Assembly (NCBI RefSeq): GCF_000799165.1
Contig: NZ_JUGF01000002.1
Span: 992,001 to 1,056,000 of the forward strand
Direction: 5' to 3'
Source of the DNA: Methylotenera versatilis 7
GTDB taxonomy: Bacteria; Pseudomonadota; Gammaproteobacteria; Burkholderiales; Methylophilaceae
DNA length: 64,000 bases
Shown here: one piece after another, positions 19,252 through 31,400 of the stretch
Numbering within the stretch: position 1 is the stretch's first letter
Layout: every line of letters begins with the position of its first letter
Notes under the pieces: model-generated
Database searches by the model: none
Told to the model about the DNA's origin: nothing
The model's input: only the letters and a program-made list of their open reading frames with translations
Translations under genes and position numbers: made by a program

Positions 19252-20442
19252 ATGGCAAAAGGCAAATTTGAACGGACCAAGCCACACGTCAACGTAGGTA
19301 CGATTGGCCACGTGGATCACGGTAAAACAACATTAACGGCAGCGATCACGACAGTGCTGACAAAGAAATTTGGCGGCGAAGCGAAAGACTACGCACAAAT
19401 TGACAGTGCGCCAGAAGAAAAAGCACGTGGTATTACCATTAACACCTCTCACGTCGAGTACGAGACGGAAACACGTCACTACGCACACGTAGACTGTCCT
19501 GGTCACGCTGACTATGTTAAAAACATGATTACCGGCGCAGCCCAAATGGACGGTGCGATCCTTGTTTGTTCAGCAGCTGACGGCCCAATGCCGCAAACAC
19601 GTGAGCACATCTTGTTGGCACGTCAAGTTGGCGTACCTTACATCGTTGTGTTCTTAAACAAAGCAGACATGGTTGATGACCCTGAGTTGTTAGAGCTGGT
19701 TGAAATGGAAGTGCGTGAATTGCTCAGCAAATACGACTTCCCGGGCGACGACACCCCAATCATCCATGGCTCAGCTAAATTAGCCTTGGAAGGTGACCAA
19801 TCACCAATCGGCGAACCAGCGATCTTCAAATTAGCAGAAGCATTAGATACTTACATCCCAATGCCTGAGCGTGCGATTGACGGCACATTCCTGATGCCAG
19901 TAGAAGACGTATTTTCAATCTCTGGTCGTGGTACTGTGGTAACAGGCCGTATCGAACGCGGTATTGTAAAAGTCGGTGACGAGATTGAAATCGTTGGTCT
20001 TAAAGACACGGTAAAAACAACTTGTACTGGTGTTGAAATGTTCCGTAAATTGCTAGACCAAGGTCAAGCAGGCGATAACGTTGGTGTATTGCTACGCGGT
20101 ACTAAACGTGAAGATATCGAACGTGGTCAAGTATTGTCTAAATCAGGCTCTATCAAACCACACACCAAATTCACAGCAGAAATCTACGTGCTAGGTAAAG
20201 ATGAAGGCGGTCGTCACACACCATTCTTCAACGGCTACCGTCCACAATTCTACTTCCGTACGACAGACGTAACAGGCGCGGTTGAATTGCCAGCAGGTAC
20301 AGAAATGGTAATGCCAGGTGATAACGTATCAATCACTGTGCAACTGATTGCACCAATCGCGATGGAAGATGGATTACGCTTCGCGATTCGTGAAGGTGGC
20401 CGTACTGTTGGTGCAGGTGTGGTTGCTAAGATTATTGAATAG
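19252..20442 (+). CDS. tuf: Elongation factor Tu, copy 1
   Basis: EF-Tu is the GTPase that delivers aminoacyl-tRNA to the ribosome. The 396-residue protein has the P-loop GHVDHGKT (19-26), [13 protein letters not shown] and the three domains in full. The protein is identical to copy 2 at 36104. I see only three nucleotide differences between the two genes, all synonymous and all in the last 140 bases (positions 20310, 20376, 20379). It corresponds to tufB by context: tRNA genes upstream, tRNA-Trp and secE downstream. Confidence 0.99.
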   Translation: MAKGKFERTKPHVNVGTIGHVDHGKTTLTAAITTVLTKKFGGEAKDYAQIDSAPEEKARGITINTSHVEYETETRHYAHVDCPGHADYVKNMITGAAQMDGAILVCSAADGPMPQTREHILLARQVGVPYIVVFLNKADMVDDPELLELVEMEVRELLSKYDFPGDDTPIIHGSAKLALEGDQSPIGEPAIFKLAEALDTYIPMPERAIDGTFLMPVEDVFSISGRGTVVTGRIERGIVKVGDEIEIVGLKDTVKTTCTGVEMFRKLLDQGQAGDNVGVLLRGTKREDIERGQVLSKSGSIKPHTKFTAEIYVLGKDEGGRHTPFFNGYRPQFYFRTTDVTGAVELPAGTEMVMPGDNVSITVQLIAPIAMEDGLRFAIREGGRTVGAGVVAKIIE

Positions 20443-20455
20443 TTAGGTTTTAAAG

Positions 20456-20488
20456 AAAAAACTACGCTAACAACTCAGCGTAGTTTTT
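20456..20488 (+). terminator. Rho-independent terminator of tuf copy 1
   Basis: An A-run, then stem ACTACGCT (20461-20468), an 8-base loop, AGCGTAGT (20477-20484) and TTTT. It lies between tuf and tRNA-Trp. Confidence 0.88.
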
Positions 20489-20517
20489 GTGGTTTTAGTA
20501 AGAGTAAAAAGTTAAAT

Positions 20518-20593
20518 AGGCCAATAGCTCAATTGGTAGAGTATCGGTCTCCAAAACCGAGGGTTGGGGGTTCGAGGCCCTCTTGGCCTGCCA
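20518..20593 (+). tRNA. tRNA-Trp (anticodon CCA)
   Basis: A 76-base cloverleaf with acceptor AGGCCAA/TTGGCCT, anticodon loop CTCCAAA, T-loop GGTTCGAGGCC and encoded CCA. It precedes secE, the usual proteobacterial place. Confidence 0.96.
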
Positions 20594-20662
20594 TATTTAA
20601 TGTAGCATCATTTATGTAAAAGCTTAGTAAGTTAAGCGAATTAAAAGTTAAGACTATAAAAC

Positions 20663-21010
20663 ATGATAGACAAAATTAAGCTGGTGTTATCTGCATTGCT
20701 GTTGGCGGCTGGTATCGCCGGCTTTTACCTGCTTGCAGATAAGGCGCTTGTGCTGCGGATTCTTGCTGTTTTAGCAGGTTTTGCTGCGGCTGTTACTGTT
20801 TTATGGACGACGGCTCAAGGTCAAACTTCGCTGGGATTTATTGGTGAGTCGATTGCAGAGGCTAAAAAAGTAGTCTGGCCTACCAGAAAAGAAACTATAC
20901 AAACTACCGTTGCGGTATTTCTGTTGGTGCTGGTGATGGCGGCTTTCTTGGCTGTGGTAGATATTGGGTTTGCTTATATGGTGCAATGGTTAATGGGACG
21001 GAGTGCTTAA
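20663..21010 (+). CDS. secE: Preprotein translocase subunit SecE
   Basis: SecE clamps SecY in the inner-membrane translocon. The 115-residue protein is the three-helix proteobacterial form, with the conserved amphipathic [18 protein letters not shown] before the essential third helix. Its stop overlaps the nusG start (TAATG), so they are coupled. Confidence 0.94.
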   Translation: MIDKIKLVLSALLLAAGIAGFYLLADKALVLRILAVLAGFAAAVTVLWTTAQGQTSLGFIGESIAEAKKVVWPTRKETIQTTVAVFLLVLVMAAFLAVVDIGFAYMVQWLMGRSA

Positions 21011-21546
21011 TGAGTATGCGTTGGTATGCAGTCCAAGCTTTTTCCGGTATGGAAAAATCAGTAAAAGCGGGTATTGAGGAGCGTATTGCACGTTCTGGCC
21101 TGCAAGATCAATTTGGTGATATTTTGGTACCAGTTGAAGAAGTGATTGAAATGAAGTCGGGTCAAAAATCTATTACAGAGCGTCGTTTGTATCCGGGCTA
21201 TGTATTGGTGCAAATGAATATGTCTGATGAAAGTTGGCACCTGGTTAAAAGTACGCCACGTGTGACGGCATTTATTGGAGGCAGCGCGCAAAAGCCTACG
21301 CCAATCAAAGACAAAGAAGTTGAAATTATTTTACAGCGTATGGATGACAGTAAGTCTAATCCAACACAAAAACTGACCTTTGAAAAAGGTGAGGTTGTGC
21401 GTGTGATTGATGGACCGTTTAAAGATTTCTCAGGTGCTGTTGAAGACATTAACTATGAGAAAAGTAAACTACGTGTTTCTGTGGTGATTTTCGGCCGCGC
21501 AACACCAGTTGAATTGGATTTCAGTCAAATCGAAAAAGAAGTTTAG
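21010..21546 (+). CDS. nusG: Transcription termination/antitermination protein NusG
   Basis: NusG binds RNA polymerase and links it to Rho or the ribosome. The 178-residue protein has the NGN domain ([20 protein letters not shown]) and the C-terminal KOW domain ([24 protein letters not shown]). I chose ATG 21010, overlapping the secE stop, since an upstream in-frame start at 20986 would lie within secE; an ATG at 21016 is also possible. Confidence 0.96.
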   Translation: MSMRWYAVQAFSGMEKSVKAGIEERIARSGLQDQFGDILVPVEEVIEMKSGQKSITERRLYPGYVLVQMNMSDESWHLVKSTPRVTAFIGGSAQKPTPIKDKEVEIILQRMDDSKSNPTQKLTFEKGEVVRVIDGPFKDFSGAVEDINYEKSKLRVSVVIFGRATPVELDFSQIEKEV

Positions 21547-21596
21547 TCGGATAGAAGTAAAGTTTAAGTAGTAAATTATAAGAAGTATTTATCAAC

Positions 21597-21627
21597 GGGG
21601 AGCTTTGATTTTAAAGCGTTTGTACCC
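21597..21627 (+). promoter_or_regulatory. Candidate L1-binding leader hairpin of rplK-rplA
   Basis: GGGGAG, stem CTTT/AAAG with loop GATTTT, then CGTTTGTACCC with GGG pairing CCC. The asymmetric internal loop resembles the L1 target in L11 operon leaders as I remember it. It lies 18 bases before the rplK start. Confidence 0.5.
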
Positions 21628-21644
21628 ACATTAGGAGTTATACC

Positions 21645-22076
21645 ATGGCAAAAAAAGTCATTGGCTACATTAAGCTGCAGATTCCTGCAGGTAAAGCCAA
21701 CCCAAGTCCTCCAGTTGGCCCAGCATTGGGTCAGCGCGGTTTGAATATTATGGAATTCTGTAAAGCGTTTAACGCTGCAACACAAGGTGTAGAGCCTGGT
21801 TTGCCAATTCCTGTCGTGATTACAGCGTTTGCGGATAAGAGCTTCACGTTTGTGATGAAAACACCGCCAGCAACGATTTTAATCAAAAAAGCGGCGAATA
21901 TCACTAAAGGTTCACCAAAACCACACACAGACAAAGTTGGCAAAATTACTCGCAAACAAGCAGAAGAAATTGCAACAACTAAAATGCCTGACTTAACAGC
22001 GGCTGACATGGATGCTGCAGTGCGCACTATTGCTGGCAGCGCACGTAGTATGGGTATTGAAGTGGAGGGTGCATAA
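21645..22076 (+). CDS. rplK: 50S ribosomal protein L11
   Basis: L11 binds the GTPase-associated region of 23S rRNA. Normal length of 143; the N-terminal [19 protein letters not shown] and the RNA-binding C-terminal [12 protein letters not shown] are present. It is followed after one base by rplA, forming the L11 operon. Confidence 0.98.
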   Translation: MAKKVIGYIKLQIPAGKANPSPPVGPALGQRGLNIMEFCKAFNAATQGVEPGLPIPVVITAFADKSFTFVMKTPPATILIKKAANITKGSPKPHTDKVGKITRKQAEEIATTKMPDLTAADMDAAVRTIAGSARSMGIEVEGA

Positions 22077-22077
22077 C

Positions 22078-22761
22078 ATGGCAAAACGTATTAATGCGCT
22101 TCGCGCAAAGATTGATCGCAATAAACTGTACCCAGCAACGGAAGCGTTGACTTTGGTAAAAGAAAATGCGACTGCAAAATTCAATGAGTCAATCGACACT
22201 GTTGTGAATCTAGGTATTGATGCACGTAAGTCAGACCAATTGGTTCGTGGCGCTTTAGTGTTGCCAAATGGTACAGGTAAAGTAACGCGCGTAGCTGTGT
22301 TTGCACAGGGTGCGCAAGCTGAAGCGGCTAAGGCAGCTGGTGCTGATTTCGTTGGTTTTGAAGATTTAGCCGAAAAAGTAAAAGCGGGTTTCTTGGACTT
22401 TGACGTGGCAATCGCTACGCCAGATGCAATGCGTATCGTTGGTACTTTGGGTCAAGTTTTAGGTCCTCGCGGCTTAATGCCAAACCCAAAAGTAGGTACG
22501 GTAACGCCTGATGCAGCGACTGCGGTTAAAAACGCAAAAGCTGGTCAAGTGCAGTATCGTACAGACAAGGGTGGCATCATTCATTGCACAATTGGTCGTG
22601 CGTCATTCACGGTTGATCAGTTACAAGGTAACTTAGCTGCTTTATTAGACGCATTAGCCAAGGCTAAACCTGCTGCAAGTAAGGGCGTGTTTTTAAAGAA
22701 AGTTTCTGTATCTAGCACAATGGGTGCTGGTGTGCGTGTTGATCAAACAACTATTGCATAG
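22078..22761 (+). CDS. rplA: 50S ribosomal protein L1
   Basis: L1 forms the L1 stalk and represses its own mRNA. 227 residues from ATG 22078, chosen because it directly follows rplK and gives the canonical [13 protein letters not shown]; an upstream in-frame ATG at 22012 falls inside rplK. The conserved [17 protein letters not shown] loop is present. Confidence 0.97.
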   Translation: MAKRINALRAKIDRNKLYPATEALTLVKENATAKFNESIDTVVNLGIDARKSDQLVRGALVLPNGTGKVTRVAVFAQGAQAEAAKAAGADFVGFEDLAEKVKAGFLDFDVAIATPDAMRIVGTLGQVLGPRGLMPNPKVGTVTPDAATAVKNAKAGQVQYRTDKGGIIHCTIGRASFTVDQLQGNLAALLDALAKAKPAASKGVFLKKVSVSSTMGAGVRVDQTTIA

Positions 22762-23092
22762 CAATAATTGAGTGGCGAAAGCTACTCATTGAAAGAACTT
22801 TGGGCTTGCTATTTAACTGCATGATTGAGTTGGTAGCAAGAACATCAAAGACCGTTGGTATCCGAATCGGATTTAATTGCAGTAAACAAAAATGGGTGAT
22901 TTTAAGCGTGTTAAATTCTTAAAGTCCTCTGTTTTTAGTTTGTTAATACCAACGCAGATGGCGTAACCCGAGACAGGATATTAAGTAATAACCCTGATTA
23001 AGGCCGCCGTAAAATGGTTTCTAGATCATTGTTTAGAAACTCATTCTGGTTCAGAAATGAAACGGAGATTTTAACGGGAAGGAGAAAAGACT
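22762..23092 (+). promoter_or_regulatory. rplJ leader: gap of 331 bases with L10-leader-like structure
   Basis: No gene is seen here. The stretch holds a long-range stem, CGTTGGTAT (22853-22861) with ATACCAACG (22946-22954), followed by CAGATGGCGTAACCCGA, an arrangement like the L10 leader that L10-(L7/L12) binds to repress translation of rplJ-rplL and rpoBC. Smaller stems surround it, for example TCCG-AA-CGGA at 22861-22870. A Shine-Dalgarno GGAAGGAG sits just before rplJ. Confidence 0.6.
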
Positions 23093-23581
23093 TTGAGTCT
23101 GAATCTTACAGAGAAAAAAGCAGTTGTAGCTGAAGTAAGCGAACAAGTAGCTAATGCTCAAGTGATTGTGATCGCAGAATACCGCGGTACAGGCGTGGCT
23201 GATATGACTACGCTACGCGCAAATGCAAGAAAATCTGATGTTTATCTGCGTGTGCTAAAAAATACTTTAGTGCGCCGTGCAGTTGAAAACACAGCGTTTT
23301 CTGGTCTTGCTAATGGCATGGTTGGTCCGCTGATTTTTGGTATTAGCCAAGATCCGGTTGCTGCCGCTAAAGTGTTAAACGACTTCGCTAAAACAAACGA
23401 TAAGTTTGTGATTAAAGCAGGTGCAGTGCCAAATCAGTTGCTAGATGTTGCAGGCGTTCAAGCCTTGGCATCAATGCTTAGTCGTGAAGAGTTGCTTGCT
23501 AAATTGGCACGCACGCTTAACGAAGTACCAACTAAATTTGCACGCGCAATCGCAGCGGTTCGTGACGCTAAAGCAGCCTAA
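23093..23581 (+). CDS. rplJ: 50S ribosomal protein L10
   Basis: L10 anchors L7/L12 dimers to the stalk base. 162 residues. The start is TTG at 23093, giving [19 protein letters not shown], with GGAAGGAG a few bases upstream; no ATG fits. The long structured leader suggests autoregulation. Confidence 0.96.
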   Translation: MSLNLTEKKAVVAEVSEQVANAQVIVIAEYRGTGVADMTTLRANARKSDVYLRVLKNTLVRRAVENTAFSGLANGMVGPLIFGISQDPVAAAKVLNDFAKTNDKFVIKAGAVPNQLLDVAGVQALASMLSREELLAKLARTLNEVPTKFARAIAAVRDAKAA

Positions 23582-23651
23582 AGTAACTAGGTCTGCTTCA
23601 AATAGCTTAACTTAATCAGATACATAATTTAATTTTTAGGAAATAAATAAA

Positions 23652-24026
23652 ATGGCAACTTCAAATGCAGATATTTTAGATGCAGTAAGTAAAATGACAG
23701 TTTTAGAGCTAACAGCTTTAATCTCAGAAATCGAAGAAAAATTTGGTGTTTCAGCAGCAGCTGTTGCTGTTGCAGCTTCAGCAGGCGGCGCAGCTCCAGC
23801 TGCAGCGGCTGAGCAAACTGAATTCAGCGTAATCTTGGTATCAGCTGGCGACCAAAAAGTTAGCGTTATTAAAGCCGTGCGTGAATTAACAGCGCTTGGT
23901 TTGAAAGAAGCTAAAGACTTAGTTGACGGCGCACCAAAAGCAATTAAAGAAGGTGTAAGCAAAGCTGATGCTGATGCTGCATTGAAAAAATTGATTGAAG
24001 CTGGCGCGACTGGCGAAATCAAGTAA
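23652..24026 (+). CDS. rplL: 50S ribosomal protein L7/L12
   Basis: L7/L12 recruits translation factors. 124 residues: N-terminal dimerisation part, an Ala-rich hinge (about 35-52) and the C-terminal factor-binding domain with [20 protein letters not shown]. It lies 70 bases after rplJ. Confidence 0.98.
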   Translation: MATSNADILDAVSKMTVLELTALISEIEEKFGVSAAAVAVAASAGGAAPAAAAEQTEFSVILVSAGDQKVSVIKAVRELTALGLKEAKDLVDGAPKAIKEGVSKADADAALKKLIEAGATGEIK

Positions 24027-24048
24027 TAGCAAGATTTGAACGTACTTG

Positions 24049-24082
24049 GGCTGACGGGAAACCGTCAGCCTTAGCCGTTTTT
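24049..24082 (+). terminator. Hairpin between rplL and rpoB (attenuator or RNase III site)
   Basis: A perfect 9-bp stem GGCTGACGG / CCGTCAGCC closed by a GAAA tetraloop, then TTAGCCGTTTTT. The T-run is set back by 7 bases, so partial termination before rpoBC is plausible, as in the E. coli rplL-rpoB gap. Confidence 0.6.
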
Positions 24083-24093
24083 AAGCAGTGATA

Positions 24094-24114
24094 GTTGTAA
24101 CAAAGTATTACAAC
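24094..24114 (+). other. Second hairpin in the rplL-rpoB gap
   Basis: GTTGTAA, loop CAAAGTA, TTACAAC. The loop is followed by further GTAAC/TTGTAAC words up to 24144. Role unknown. Confidence 0.35.
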
Positions 24115-24269
24115 TCAAAAAAGTAACGCGTAACAAATTGTAACGATTTTTTGCCTCAATTTAATCGTTAACTAAAAATCTAATCATTGAAAATAATGAT
24201 GTTAGAAATCAAAACATTGAAATGGATGAAAGTGTTTTGTCTTCTACCCTCAAAATATCAGGAGACGCT

Positions 24270-27200
24270 ATGAGCTATTCCTTTACCGAAAAAAAACGCA
24301 TTCGCAAAAGCTTTGCCAAACGTGAAAGTGTGCAAGAGATTCCTTACTTGCTCGCGATGCAGTTAGAGTCTTACAAAGCATTTTTACAAGCTGAAATTCC
24401 AGCAGACAAACGCGCCAATAATGGATTGGAGTCTACTTTTAGCTCTGTATTCCCTATTGTCAGCCATTCTGGCAATGCACGTTTGGATTATGTTAGCTAT
24501 CAACTAGGCGCTGAGCCATTTGACGTGAAAGAATGTCAACAACGTGGTTTAACCTACGCTGCGCCATTGCGCGTTAAAGTGCGCTTAACCATCATGGATA
24601 AAGAGGCTTCTAAGCCGACTGTGAAGGAAGTGAAAGAGCAAGAAGTCTACATGGGCGAATTGCCTTTGATGACTGAAAATGGCTCATTCGTGATTAACGG
24701 TACTGAGCGTGTGATTGTTTCGCAATTACATCGTAGTCCAGGCGTGTTCTTTGAGCATGACCGTGGTAAAACGCATTCATCCGGTAAATTGCTGTTTTCA
24801 GCACGTATTATTCCTTACCGTGGTTCATGGTTAGACTTTGAGTTCGACCCTAAAGATTACCTATATTTCCGCGTTGACCGTCGCCGTAAAATGCCTGTAA
24901 CCATTTTACTTAAAGCATTGGGTTACACGCCAGAACAGATTCTACAAACATTTAACGATACAGATACCTTCCATGTTGGCCCTAAAGGTGTGGAATTTAC
25001 TTTGGTTGCTGATCGTTTACGTGGCGAAGTGGCTAAATTTGATATTGCCGATAAAACAGGTGAAATTTTAGTTGCTAAAGATAAGCGTATTACCGTTAAG
25101 CATATCCGTGATATTGAAAAAGCGGGTGTAACAAAAATTGCAGTGCCGACTGACTTTATTTTGGGTCGCGCGATTGCCAATAACATCATTGATACAGAAA
25201 CAGGCGAAGTAGTAGCCAATGCCAATGATGAAGTCACTGAAGCTTTAATCGAAAAATTGATTGAAGCAAAAGTAACTGAAATTAAGACTTTATATACCAA
25301 TGATTTAGATCATGGTGATTTTATTTCGCAAACTTTGCGTATCGATGAAATCCCTGACCAATACAGTGCAAAAGTGGCGATTTATCGCATGATGCGCCCA
25401 GGTGAGCCACCCACAGAGGATGCAGTTGAGGCTTTATTTAAAGGTTTGTTCTTTAATGAAGATCGCTACGATCTGTCAGTGGTCGGCCGCATGAAATTTA
25501 ACCGTCGCGCTTATCCAAACAAACAGGAAGAGCGTAGTGCAAACTGGATGCGCGCCTTTTACGAGAGTGTTGGTGCGCAAGGAGATGAAGGCGCCAATAT
25601 CTTATCGAATGAAGATATTTTAGCGGTTGTCGGCGTGTTGTTAGAGTTGCGCAATGGTCGTGGTGAGATCGATGATATCGATCATTTAGGTAATCGTCGT
25701 ATCCGTTCAGTAGGTGAGTTGGCAGAAAACCAATTCCGTGCTGGCTTGGTGCGTGTTGAGCGTGCTGTTAAAGAGCGTTTAAGCCAGGCTGAGTCTGATA
25801 ACTTGATGCCGCATGATTTAATCAATGCAAAACCAGTTTCAAGTGCGATCCGTGAATTCTTTGGCTCAAGCCAATTGTCACAGTTTATGGATCAAACCAA
25901 TCCATTGTCAGAAATTACGTATAAACGCCGTATTTCTGCATTAGGCCCAGGCGGTTTGACACGTGAGCGCGCAGGTTTTGAAGTACGTGACGTTCACTCA
26001 ACGCATTATGGTCGTGTATGTCCGATTGAAACACCGGAGGGTCCAAACATTGGTTTGATCAACTCGCTGGCTTTGTATGCGCGTACTAACCAATATGGTT
26101 TCCTGGAAACGCCTTATCGCCGTGTGGAAGGCAATAAAGTATCTGACACGATTGATTATTTATCAGCGATTGAAGAAAGCCAGTTCATGATTGCGCAAGC
26201 AAACACTGAAATGGACGCCAAAAATGTATTTACTGATGACTTGATTTCTTCACGTTATCACAACGAATTTACCATGACGCAGCCAGATCGCGTGCAATAT
26301 ATGGACGTTGCGCCAGGTCAAATTGTATCTGTAGCAGCTTCATTGATTCCATTCCTGGAACACGATGACGCGAACCGTGCATTGATGGGTGCCAACATGC
26401 AACGTCAAGCTGTGCCTTGTTTACGTGCTGAAAAAGCCGTGGTAGGTACTGGTATTGAGCGTACGGTAGCGATTGACTCTGGCACAACTGTGCAAGCGCG
26501 TCGCGGCGGTGTTGTCGATTACGTCGATTCTGGCCGTGTTGTGATTCGTGTTAACGATGATGAAGCAAAAGCGGGTGAAGTTGGTGTAGATATTTACAAC
26601 TTAACTAAATATACGCGGTCAAACCAAAACACGAATATTAACCAACGTCCGTTGGTGAATATTGGCGATAAATTATCACGCGGCGATATTATTGCTGATG
26701 GCGCATCAACTGACATGGGTGAATTGGCTTTAGGTCAAAACATGCTAGTCGGCTTTATGCCATGGAATGGTTATAACTACGAAGACTCGATTTTGATTTC
26801 TGAGCGTGTAGTTGCTGATGACCGTTACACTTCAATTCATATTGAAGAGCTATCGGTTGTTGCGCGTGATACCAAGTTAGGTGCAGAAGAAATTACGCAA
26901 GATATTTCTAATTTAAGCGAGCGCATGTTGGGCCGTTTGGATGAATCTGGCATTATCTATATCGGTGCTGAAGTGGAAGCAGGCGATGTATTGGTTGGTA
27001 AAGTGACACCAAAAGGCGAAACGCAACTGACACCAGAAGAGAAATTGTTACGTGCGATTTTCGGTGAAAAAGCGTCTGATGTTAAAGACACTTCATTGCG
27101 CGTGCCATCTGGCATGAGCGGCACGGTAATTGATGTGCAAGTGTTTACACGTGAAGGTATTGATCGCGATTCACGTGCGCAACAAATTATTGATGACCAA

Positions 27201-28442
27201 TTGAATCACTACAAAACTGATTTGGCTGACCAGATGCGTATTGTGGAAGATGATGCGTTCGGTCGTATTCGTCGTTTGATTGAAGGTAAGGTTGCAACTG
27301 GTGGCCCTAACAAGCTGAAAAAAGGCGAAACACTCTCTGCTGAATATTTAGAGTCTGTGGGTCGTTATGACTGGTTTGATATTCGTTTAAGTGATGAAGA
27401 AGCGGCGCGTCAATTAGAGCAGTTGAAAGACAGCTTGAGTCAAGCGCGTGTTGAGTTTGATAATCGCTTTAATGAGAAAAAACGTAAATTGACACAAGGT
27501 GACGAATTGCCACCTGGCGTGCAAAAAATGGTTAAGGTTTATTTAGCTGTTAAACGTCGTATTCAACCAGGCGACAAAATGGCGGGTCGTCACGGTAACA
27601 AGGGTGTTATTTCAAAAATCGTACCAGTTGAAGATATGCCGCATATGGCAGACGGTACGCCATGTGACATTGTGTTGAACCCGCTTGGCGTTCCATCACG
27701 GATGAACATTGGTCAGATTTTAGAGGTACATTTGGGCTGGGCTGCTAAAGGTTTAGGTTTACGTATTCAAGAAATGCTAGAGTCAGAAGTTAAAGTGGCT
27801 GAAATTCGCAAATTCTTAGAACAAATCTACAACGACAGCACTGGCAAAAAAGAAGACATCAAATCTTACACAGATGTTGAGATTTTAGAGCTCGCACGTA
27901 ACTTAAAATCAGGAGTTCCATTTGCAACGCCAGTATTCGATGGCGCAGCAGAATCTGATATTAAGGCAATGCTAGATCTAGCATTCCCGGATGATGATGC
28001 GCGTACTAAACAATTGCAGTTCTCTGCGGGTAAAACACAGGTGAAATTGTTTGATGGTCGTACGGGCGATGCGTTTGAGCGTCCTGTGACGGTTGGTTAT
28101 ATGCACGTGTTGAAATTGCATCACTTGGTGGATGACAAAATGCATGCGCGTTCTACAGGTCCATATTCATTGGTGACACAACAACCATTAGGCGGTAAAG
28201 CACAGTTCGGTGGTCAGCGTTTTGGTGAGATGGAGGTTTGGGCACTAGAGGCTTATGGCGCTTCATACACACTGCAAGAAATGTTGACAGTGAAATCGGA
28301 TGACGTGAATGGTCGTACCAAAGTGTATGAAAATATTGTTAAAGGCGAACACAAAATTGATGCGGGTATGCCGGAATCATTTAACGTGTTAGTGAAAGAA
28401 ATTCGTTCACTTGCTATCGACATTGACCTAGACAGAAACTAA
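24270..28442 (+). CDS. rpoB: DNA-directed RNA polymerase, beta subunit
   Basis: The beta subunit forms half of the polymerase active cleft. 1390 residues from ATG 24270, chosen because it starts with the canonical [18 protein letters not shown] and has AGGAGA just upstream; an in-frame ATG at 24222 would add 16 unrelated residues. The rifampicin pocket reads [16 protein letters not shown] with no classical resistance change apparent. PFVIN-like, GRHGNKGV and [16 protein letters not shown] motifs are present. Confidence 0.98.
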   Translation: MSYSFTEKKRIRKSFAKRESVQEIPYLLAMQLESYKAFLQAEIPADKRANNGLESTFSSVFPIVSHSGNARLDYVSYQLGAEPFDVKECQQRGLTYAAPLRVKVRLTIMDKEASKPTVKEVKEQEVYMGELPLMTENGSFVINGTERVIVSQLHRSPGVFFEHDRGKTHSSGKLLFSARIIPYRGSWLDFEFDPKDYLYFRVDRRRKMPVTILLKALGYTPEQILQTFNDTDTFHVGPKGVEFTLVADRLRGEVAKFDIADKTGEILVAKDKRITVKHIRDIEKAGVTKIAVPTDFILGRAIANNIIDTETGEVVANANDEVTEALIEKLIEAKVTEIKTLYTNDLDHGDFISQTLRIDEIPDQYSAKVAIYRMMRPGEPPTEDAVEALFKGLFFNEDRYDLSVVGRMKFNRRAYPNKQEERSANWMRAFYESVGAQGDEGANILSNEDILAVVGVLLELRNGRGEIDDIDHLGNRRIRSVGELAENQFRAGLVRVERAVKERLSQAESDNLMPHDLINAKPVSSAIREFFGSSQLSQFMDQTNPLSEITYKRRISALGPGGLTRERAGFEVRDVHSTHYGRVCPIETPEGPNIGLINSLALYARTNQYGFLETPYRRVEGNKVSDTIDYLSAIEESQFMIAQANTEMDAKNVFTDDLISSRYHNEFTMTQPDRVQYMDVAPGQIVSVAASLIPFLEHDDANRALMGANMQRQAVPCLRAEKAVVGTGIERTVAIDSGTTVQARRGGVVDYVDSGRVVIRVNDDEAKAGEVGVDIYNLTKYTRSNQNTNINQRPLVNIGDKLSRGDIIADGASTDMGELALGQNMLVGFMPWNGYNYEDSILISERVVADDRYTSIHIEELSVVARDTKLGAEEITQDISNLSERMLGRLDESGIIYIGAEVEAGDVLVGKVTPKGETQLTPEEKLLRAIFGEKASDVKDTSLRVPSGMSGTVIDVQVFTREGIDRDSRAQQIIDDQLNHYKTDLADQMRIVEDDAFGRIRRLIEGKVATGGPNKLKKGETLSAEYLESVGRYDWFDIRLSDEEAARQLEQLKDSLSQARVEFDNRFNEKKRKLTQGDELPPGVQKMVKVYLAVKRRIQPGDKMAGRHGNKGVISKIVPVEDMPHMADGTPCDIVLNPLGVPSRMNIGQILEVHLGWAAKGLGLRIQEMLESEVKVAEIRKFLEQIYNDSTGKKEDIKSYTDVEILELARNLKSGVPFATPVFDGAAESDIKAMLDLAFPDDDARTKQLQFSAGKTQVKLFDGRTGDAFERPVTVGYMHVLKLHHLVDDKMHARSTGPYSLVTQQPLGGKAQFGGQRFGEMEVWALEAYGASYTLQEMLTVKSDDVNGRTKVYENIVKGEHKIDAGMPESFNVLVKEIRSLAIDIDLDRN

Positions 28443-28453
28443 GGAGAACAGAC

Positions 28454-31400
28454 TTGAAAGCTCTATTAGACTTATTTAAACAGGTAACCAAAGAAGAAGA
28501 GTTCGACGCGATTAAAATCGCGTTGGCTTCACCTGAAAAAATCCGTTCATGGTCATATGGCGAAGTAAAAAAACCAGAAACCATTAACTATCGTACTTTT
28601 AAACCAGAACGTGACGGCTTATTCTGCTCAAAAATCTTTGGCCCTATCAAAGATTACGAGTGCTTATGCGGTAAATACAAGCGCTTAAAACACCGCGGTG
28701 TGATTTGCGAGAAGTGTGGCGTAGAGGTAACTCTATCTAAAGTACGTCGCGAACGTATGGGCCATATTGAATTGGCTTCGCCAGTTGCGCATATCTGGTT
28801 CTTAAAATCATTACCAAGCCGTTTAGGCATGGTGCTGGATATCGCTTTGCGTGATATTGAGCGCGTATTGTACTTTGAAGCATTTATCGTCGTTGATCCA
28901 GGCATGACGCCACTTACACGCGGTCAATTGCTGACAGAAGATGACTACATTGCCAAAGTGGAAGAATATGGCGATGAGTTTAATGCGGTAATGGGTGCTG
29001 AAGCTGTGCGTGAATTATTACGTACGATGAACATCCATAGCGAAATCGAGACATTGCGTGCTGACTTAGGCGCGACAGGCTCAGAAGCGAAAATCAAGAA
29101 AATCGCTAAACGCTTAAAAGTATTAGAAGCATTCCAAAAATCTGGTATCAAACCAGAATGGATGATTCTTGAAATCTTGCCAGTATTGCCGCCAGAACTA
29201 CGTCCATTAGTACCATTGGATGGCGGCCGTTTTGCAACGTCTGACTTGAACGATCTGTATCGTCGAGTGATTAACCGTAACAACCGCTTGAAAAGACTGT
29301 TGGAGCTAAAAGCACCTGAAATCATCGTACGTAACGAAAAACGTATGCTGCAAGAAGCGGTGGATTCACTGTTAGACAACGGTCGTCGCGGTAAAGTGAT
29401 GACTGGCGCCAACAAGCGCCCATTGAAATCATTGGCTGACATGATTAAAGGTAAAGGCGGTCGTTTCCGTCAAAACTTGCTTGGTAAGCGTGTGGATTAT
29501 TCTGGCCGTTCAGTGATTGTGGTTGGCCCGACTTTGAAACTGCATCAGTGCGGTTTGCCGAAAAAGATGGCTTTGGAATTGTTCAAACCATTCATTTTCC
29601 ATAAATTGGAAGTATTAGGTTTAGCAACAACGATTAAAGCGGCGAAGAAAAAAGTTGAAGAAGAAGGACCAGAGGTTTGGGATATCCTGGAAGACGTGAT
29701 TCGTGAGCATCCGGTACTATTGAACCGTGCACCTACATTGCACCGCTTGGGTATTCAAGCGTTTGAACCTATCTTGATCGAAGGTAAAGCGATTCAGTTG
29801 CATCCGTTAGTTTGTGCGGCATTCAACGCCGACTTTGACGGTGACCAAATGGCTGTACACGTTCCATTGAGCTTGGAAGCGCAAATGGAAGCACGCACTT
29901 TAATGCTGGCTTCAAATAACGTGCTATCACCAGCAAACGGTGAGCCGATTATTGTGCCTTCACAAGATATCGTGTTGGGTCTTTACTACATGACGCGCGA
30001 CAAAATTGCTGCACGTGGTGAAGGCATGCGTTTTAGCGACGTGAAAGAAGTGCAGCGCGTATTCGACCAAAACTTAATTGATTTGCACGCTAAAATTACC
30101 GTGCGTATTAAAGAGTTTGATGTTGATTTAGACGGCGTTAAAACTGAAAAAATAACTCGTTACGAAACAACTGTAGGTCGTGCTTTGTTGTCAGAAATTC
30201 TGCCAGCAGGTTTGCCATTCAGCTTTATTGATAAAGCATTGAAAAAGAAAGAAATTTCAAAATTAATCAATGCATCTTTCCGTAAAGTGGGTATTCGCGA
30301 TACGGTGATTTTTGCGGATAAATTGATGTACACAGGTTATACCTACGCAACTAAAGCGGGTATTTCTATTTCAATCAATGACATGCTTGTTCCGCCAGAA
30401 AAGACACAGCTAATTGCGGCTGCTGAGAGCGAAGTAAAAGAGATCGAAGACCAATACGTTTCAGGTTTGGTGACTCAAGGTGAGCGCTACAATAAAGTAG
30501 TGGATATCTGGGGTCGTGCAGGTGACAAAGTGGCTGATGCCATGATGAAACAATTGCGTGAAGAAGCTGTGTTAGACGCTAACGGTAAACAAGCTAAAGA
30601 TAAAGACGGCAAAGCGCTTAAGCAAGAGTCATTCAATGCGATTTACATGATGGCCGACTCTGGCGCGCGTGGTTCTGCGGCACAGGTTCGTCAGCTAGCT
30701 GGTATGCGCGGTTTGATGGCGAAACCGGATGGTTCTATTATTGAAACGCCGATTAAGGCCAACTTCCGTGATGGGCTTAACGTGTTGCAATACTTTATTT
30801 CTACGCATGGTGCACGTAAAGGCTTGGCTGATACGGCATTGAAAACAGCTAACTCTGGTTACTTAACACGTCGTTTAGTGGATGTAACGCAAGATTTGGT
30901 GGTCACAGAGCACGATTGCGGCACAACTGAAGGTTTGGTAACTAAGGCGTTAGTTAAAGGCGGTGAAGTGGTTGAGCCATTGCATGATCGTATTTTGGGT
31001 CGTACAACCGTGTTTGATATTCTGCATCCTGAAACACAGGCTGTGGTTTACGCGGCTGGTACCTTGTTGGGTGAGGATGAGGTTGAGAAAATCGACGCAT
31101 TAGGTATCGATGAAGTGAAAGTGCGTACAGCATTAACTTGCGATACACGCTATGGTATTTGTGCAAAATGTTACGGTCGTGACTTAGGTCGCGGTAAGTT
31201 AATCAGCATGGGTGAGGCAGTCGGTGTGATTGCAGCGCAATCAATCGGTGAGCCTGGTACACAGTTAACGATGCGTACTTTCCACATCGGTGGTGCGGTA
31301 TCGCGTGCAGCATCTGTATCGTCAGTTGAGAGTAAATCAAACGGCGTATTGAGCTTTACTTCTACCATGCGTTACGTAACAAATAACCGCAATGAGCAAA

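Noticed and set aside
22012-22077. Earlier ATG for rplA
   Set aside because: It lies inside rplK in another frame; ATG 22078 directly follows the rplK stop.
24222-24269. Earlier ATG for rpoB
   Set aside because: The 16 added residues are not part of the family, and ATG 24270 has a better ribosome site and the canonical [18 protein letters not shown] start.
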